In this document: positions 23,456 through 26,076 of the stretch, in pieces
Layout: every line of letters starts with the position of its first letter
Position numbering within the stretch: position 1 is the first letter of the stretch
From: Burkholderiales bacterium UBA2647
GTDB taxonomy: Bacteria; Pseudomonadota; Gammaproteobacteria; Burkholderiales; Burkholderiaceae_E
Direction: 5' to 3'
Assembly: GCA_002359635.1 (NCBI GenBank)
Contig: DENJ01000079.1
Span: 1 to 26,076 of the forward strand
Length of the DNA: 26,076 nucleotides
Program-made: the position numbers and the translations under genes
The notes under the pieces: model-generated
What the model was told of the DNA's origin: nothing
Database searches by the model: none
What the model saw: only the letters and a program-made list of their open reading frames with translations

Positions 23456-25270
23456 TTGGCCAAGCGAACAAGCGTCATCGTGTTGTTGCTGAGCTGGGCC
23501 GCGGCGCCCTGGGTGCTTTCAACCTATTACCTCACCATGGCTAACCATATTGCCATGGTCGCCTTGGTGGCTTTGGGATTGGTTTTGATGACAGGCGTGG
23601 CAGGTTTGACGTCGTTTGGTCAGGCTGCTTTCGTGGGGCTTGGTGCTTATGTGGCGGCAGTTCTATCCACGGCATTCGGACTATCGCCCTGGCTCGGCCT
23701 AGTGGCCGTGATGTTGATGACCGTTTCGCTTGCCTTTGCGCTAGGGTGGATCACGCTAAGACTTTCAGGCCACTATCTGCCACTTGGCACGATAGCCTGG
23801 GGTTTGAGCCTGTACTTCGTCTTTGGCAATCTCGAACTGCTCGGTGGTCACACCGGTTTGTCGTCAATTCCTGCGATCGAGATTTTTGGGATCAGTTTGA
23901 AATCAGCGAACGCTATCTATTATTTAATTTGGATCACGCTTTTTGCCGCGATGCTACTGACGGATAATTTGCTTCACTCGCGCGAGGGGCGTGCCATACG
24001 CGCACTGAAGGGTGGGGTGCTTGTTGCCGAGTCGATGGGCGTGAATACAGCGCGCTCAAAAATGATTGTTTTTGTGCTCGCTGCACTTTATGCCGGTGTT
24101 TCAGGCTGGCTCTACGCACACTATCAGCGTTTTGTGAATCCTTCGCCATTTTCGCTCCATATTGGTATCGAATACCTGTTTATGGCGGTGCTTGGCGGCG
24201 CCGCGCAGGTTTGGGGAGCCTTACTAGGGGCGGGGGTTGTCACGCTGCTCAAGGAATGGCTACAAGATTTGTTACCTCGATTACTTGGCGCATCGGGTAA
24301 TTTTGAGAGCATTGTTTTCGGCTTGCTGCTCGTTCTTTTGCTTCAACATGCGCCCAAGGGACTCTGGCCCCATGCCGTAGGTCTGTGCCGAGCTTTGGTT
24401 GGCTCGCAGCGATCAGAACCGCCAGGTACACCAGTCGCAGCTGCATACCTGGAGCGCGACGTATCGCTTTCGGGCTTGCCAACGAGAACTCGGATGGTTG
24501 GCACCAAGCGCGCTGATTTGCTCAAGGCTCAGGGGATCGAAAAGCGATTTGGTGGGCTGATCGCTAATCAGGGTATCAGCCTTGAACTCAGACAAGGAGA
24601 GATACTCGCTTTGATCGGTCCGAATGGGGCCGGAAAGAGCACCCTGTTCGACTTGCTGACTGGTGTCCAGGCGCTGGATGCTGGTGAGGTTTTCTTCTGT
24701 GGCGAGGCCATTCACGGGATGCAGGCCAGGGATATTGCCAAGCGCGGACTTTGTCGCAGTTTTCAACACGTTCGTCTGCTGCCTGAGATGAGCGTTCTGG
24801 AAAATATCGCATTAGGCGCACATCTTCGAGGCACCCACGGCCCGCTGCATGCGGTCTTACATCTAGAACGCCGCGAGGAGCGGGCTTTGATGCTTGAGGC
24901 GGCACACCAGGCAAGGCGCGTCGGCTTGGCGGAGGTCTTGCACTTGCCCGCAGGATCGTTGGCGCTCGGTCAACAACGCACGCTTGAAATCGCCCGCGCA
25001 CTTGCAGCCGATCCGCTTGCGCTGTTGCTTGATGAGCCTGCTGCCGGGCTGCGCTTCGGCGAAAAGCAGCAACTCGCTGAATTGCTTCGAGAACTGCGCA
25101 AGGATGGCCTGGGTGTTTTGCTGGTTGAACACGACATGGCTTTTGTCATGGGTCTGGCCGATCGGGTTGTCGTGATGGAGCATGGCATCGTGATTGCCCA
25201 AGGTGAGCCTTCGGTGATTCAGCAGGATCCCCGTGTGATCGAAGCCTACCTCGGTGTTGATCTGGGATGA
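23456..25270 (+). CDS. LivM-LivG fusion: HAAT-type ABC permease plus ATP-binding domain
   Basis: 604 aa, combining two subunits that are normally separate. Residues about 1-305 are a LivM permease (GLTSFGQAAFVGLGAYVAAV, the LRLSGHYLPLGTIAWG strand, the ESMGVNTARSKMIVFVLAALYAGVSG coupling region, VLGGAAQVWGALLGAG). A 45-residue polar linker (about 306-352) leads to a LivG ATPase. There, Walker A is GPNGAGKS (388-395), Q-loop Gln437, signature SLALGQQR (501-508), Walker B ALLLDEP (522-528) and H-loop His559. The signature is the LivG-type ALGQQR rather than LSGGQ. The start TTG 23456 lies 4 bp after livH. The frame is unbroken, so the fusion is real rather than a missed stop. Such fusions occur in other proteobacteria. 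Confidence 0.92.
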   Translation: MAKRTSVIVLLLSWAAAPWVLSTYYLTMANHIAMVALVALGLVLMTGVAGLTSFGQAAFVGLGAYVAAVLSTAFGLSPWLGLVAVMLMTVSLAFALGWITLRLSGHYLPLGTIAWGLSLYFVFGNLELLGGHTGLSSIPAIEIFGISLKSANAIYYLIWITLFAAMLLTDNLLHSREGRAIRALKGGVLVAESMGVNTARSKMIVFVLAALYAGVSGWLYAHYQRFVNPSPFSLHIGIEYLFMAVLGGAAQVWGALLGAGVVTLLKEWLQDLLPRLLGASGNFESIVFGLLLVLLLQHAPKGLWPHAVGLCRALVGSQRSEPPGTPVAAAYLERDVSLSGLPTRTRMVGTKRADLLKAQGIEKRFGGLIANQGISLELRQGEILALIGPNGAGKSTLFDLLTGVQALDAGEVFFCGEAIHGMQARDIAKRGLCRSFQHVRLLPEMSVLENIALGAHLRGTHGPLHAVLHLERREERALMLEAAHQARRVGLAEVLHLPAGSLALGQQRTLEIARALAADPLALLLDEPAAGLRFGEKQQLAELLRELRKDGLGVLLVEHDMAFVMGLADRVVVMEHGIVIAQGEPSVIQQDPRVIEAYLGVDLG

Positions 25271-26043
25271 ACGCGGGGCCTCGGACGCAAGGCCATGGTG
25301 CAGCCCAAAGCGGGGAGTTGCTAAGGGTCGAAGGTCTTCATGTTGCCTATGGGGAAATCGAAGCGGTGCGGGATGTGAGCCTTTCGATGTACTTCGGTCA
25401 AGTGCTGACCGTGATCGGCGCGAATGGCGCCGGAAAGTCCACGCTATTGCAAGCGCTGATCGGTTTACTTCCTTATCGCGGTTCGATCAGCCTGGAGGGC
25501 CGATTGATCGATCATGCTGATGTGGAGTCAAGAGTTCGCTTCGGTATGAATCTTGTACCTGAAAAAAGAGAGCTTTTTGTGTCGATGACGGTTGAAGATA
25601 ACTTGATTCTTGGTGCTTTCCACCGTCGACGACTGGGCAAGGCAGATCGCCAATTGCAACTGACCGAAGTCTACACACGATTTCCGCGACTTGAAGAGCG
25701 CAAGCAGCAGCTTGCCGGCACACTTTCCGGCGGCGAACGGCAAATGCTGGCGATGGGCAGGGCCATGATGGGGCAGCCAAAGCTCTTGCTGCTTGATGAG
25801 CCGAGCCTGGGGCTTGCCCCGCGTGTGGTGGCCGACGTGTTCCGCGTCATTAGGGACTTGAAGCAAGCGGGTGTGTCGATTCTTCTCGTCGAACAAAATG
25901 CCCGGGCAGCCCTGCAAGTTGCAGACTATGCCTACGTCATGGAAACCGGGCGAGTCGTTCTTGAAGGCGAGGCCGCGGCCTTGCTTAACGATCATCGTTT
26001 AATGCAAAGCTACCTGGGTGCTGTCGCCCCGACTATGAAATAA
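25267..26043 (+). CDS. HAAT-type ABC transporter ATP-binding protein (LivF-like)
   Basis: 258 aa second ATPase of the importer, pairing with the LivG domain of the preceding fusion. Walker A GANGAGKS (51-58), signature LSGGE (153-157), Walker B LLLLDEP (173-179). The H-loop position is Gln210 (LVEQNARAAL), which is normal for LivF. MNLVPEKRELFVSMTVEDNL is the usual LivF middle segment, close to the PEGR-IF-MTV-ENL pattern. A 14-residue N-terminal tail precedes the first strand. The start ATG 25267 overlaps the previous stop by 4 nt (ATGA). Only 33 bp of the window follow its stop, and no terminator can be seen there. Confidence 0.93.
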   Translation: MNAGPRTQGHGAAQSGELLRVEGLHVAYGEIEAVRDVSLSMYFGQVLTVIGANGAGKSTLLQALIGLLPYRGSISLEGRLIDHADVESRVRFGMNLVPEKRELFVSMTVEDNLILGAFHRRRLGKADRQLQLTEVYTRFPRLEERKQQLAGTLSGGERQMLAMGRAMMGQPKLLLLDEPSLGLAPRVVADVFRVIRDLKQAGVSILLVEQNARAALQVADYAYVMETGRVVLEGEAAALLNDHRLMQSYLGAVAPTMK

Positions 26044-26076
26044 TTCAGGTCGGGCCCCCCTAGCTCATGCTTGGTT

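Noticed and set aside
26044..26076. Terminator after the last gene
   Set aside because: Only 33 bp remain, with a GGGCCCCCC run but no stem with a T-tract; the window ends too soon to judge.

Overview
The window looks like chromosomal DNA of a betaproteobacterium, probably Burkholderiales. The evidence is moderate GC, frequent GTG/TTG starts, tight operons, and a typical gene repertoire: a flagellar switch protein, a CzcCBA-type efflux system, a Dpp-type peptide importer, a feruloyl-CoA synthase and LivKHMGF-type importers. The genus cannot be fixed from the sequence alone. I found no tRNA, rRNA, CRISPR array, insertion sequence or phage gene. No dedicated transcription factor is encoded; the only sensor is a BLUF blue-light photoreceptor.

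Layout. (1) 1-324: the 3' end of fliG, ending at a perfect palindrome that separates it from the convergent efflux operon. (2) 352-5951, minus strand: a complete heavy-metal RND efflux operon in the order outer-membrane factor, lipoprotein adaptor, RND pump (czcC-czcB-czcA type). (3) 6149-7123, minus strand: an HtrA-like trypsin-fold plus PDZ protein that has lost the catalytic His and Asp and has no signal peptide. (4) 7183-8410, plus strand: a 33-codon ORF that looks like a collapsed dtd (D-aminoacyl-tRNA deacylase) gene and contains a terminator-like hairpin. It overlaps, by ATGA, a DsbA-fold 2-hydroxychromene-2-carboxylate isomerase-like gene, which in turn overlaps a BLUF gene by GTGA. 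(5) 8518-14099: a complete five-gene Dpp/Opp-type ABC importer with a good sigma70-like promoter at 8444-8473. (6) 14176-17668: a minus-strand metal-dependent amidohydrolase (Xaa-Pro-dipeptidase-like) whose start is only 27 bp from a divergent isopenicillin-N-synthase-like Fe(II) oxygenase, which is followed 1 bp later by a concentrative nucleoside transporter. (7) 17670-18968, minus strand: an MFS exporter whose stop codon shares a hairpin with the nucleoside transporter's stop. (8) 19243-26043: a LivK-type binding protein, a feruloyl-CoA-synthase-family ligase, LivH, a natural LivM-LivG fusion and LivF, to the end of the window.

How the genes may work together. The last operon reads as an import-and-activate module for an aromatic (hydroxycinnamate-like) acid: binding protein and permease/ATPase for uptake, with CoA ligation encoded inside the same operon. 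The Dpp importer plus the neighbouring dipeptidase-like amidohydrolase suggests uptake and hydrolysis of small peptides or peptide-like amides. The oxygenase plus nucleoside transporter suggests import and oxidation of a nucleoside or a similar small molecule. These roles are inferred from gene context. The less expected items are the catalytically dead HtrA-like protein, the dtd remnant with its hairpin, the BLUF-isomerase coupling, two short tandem repeats (16-bp and 18-bp periods) in intergenic DNA, and an identical palindrome on each side of the efflux operon.
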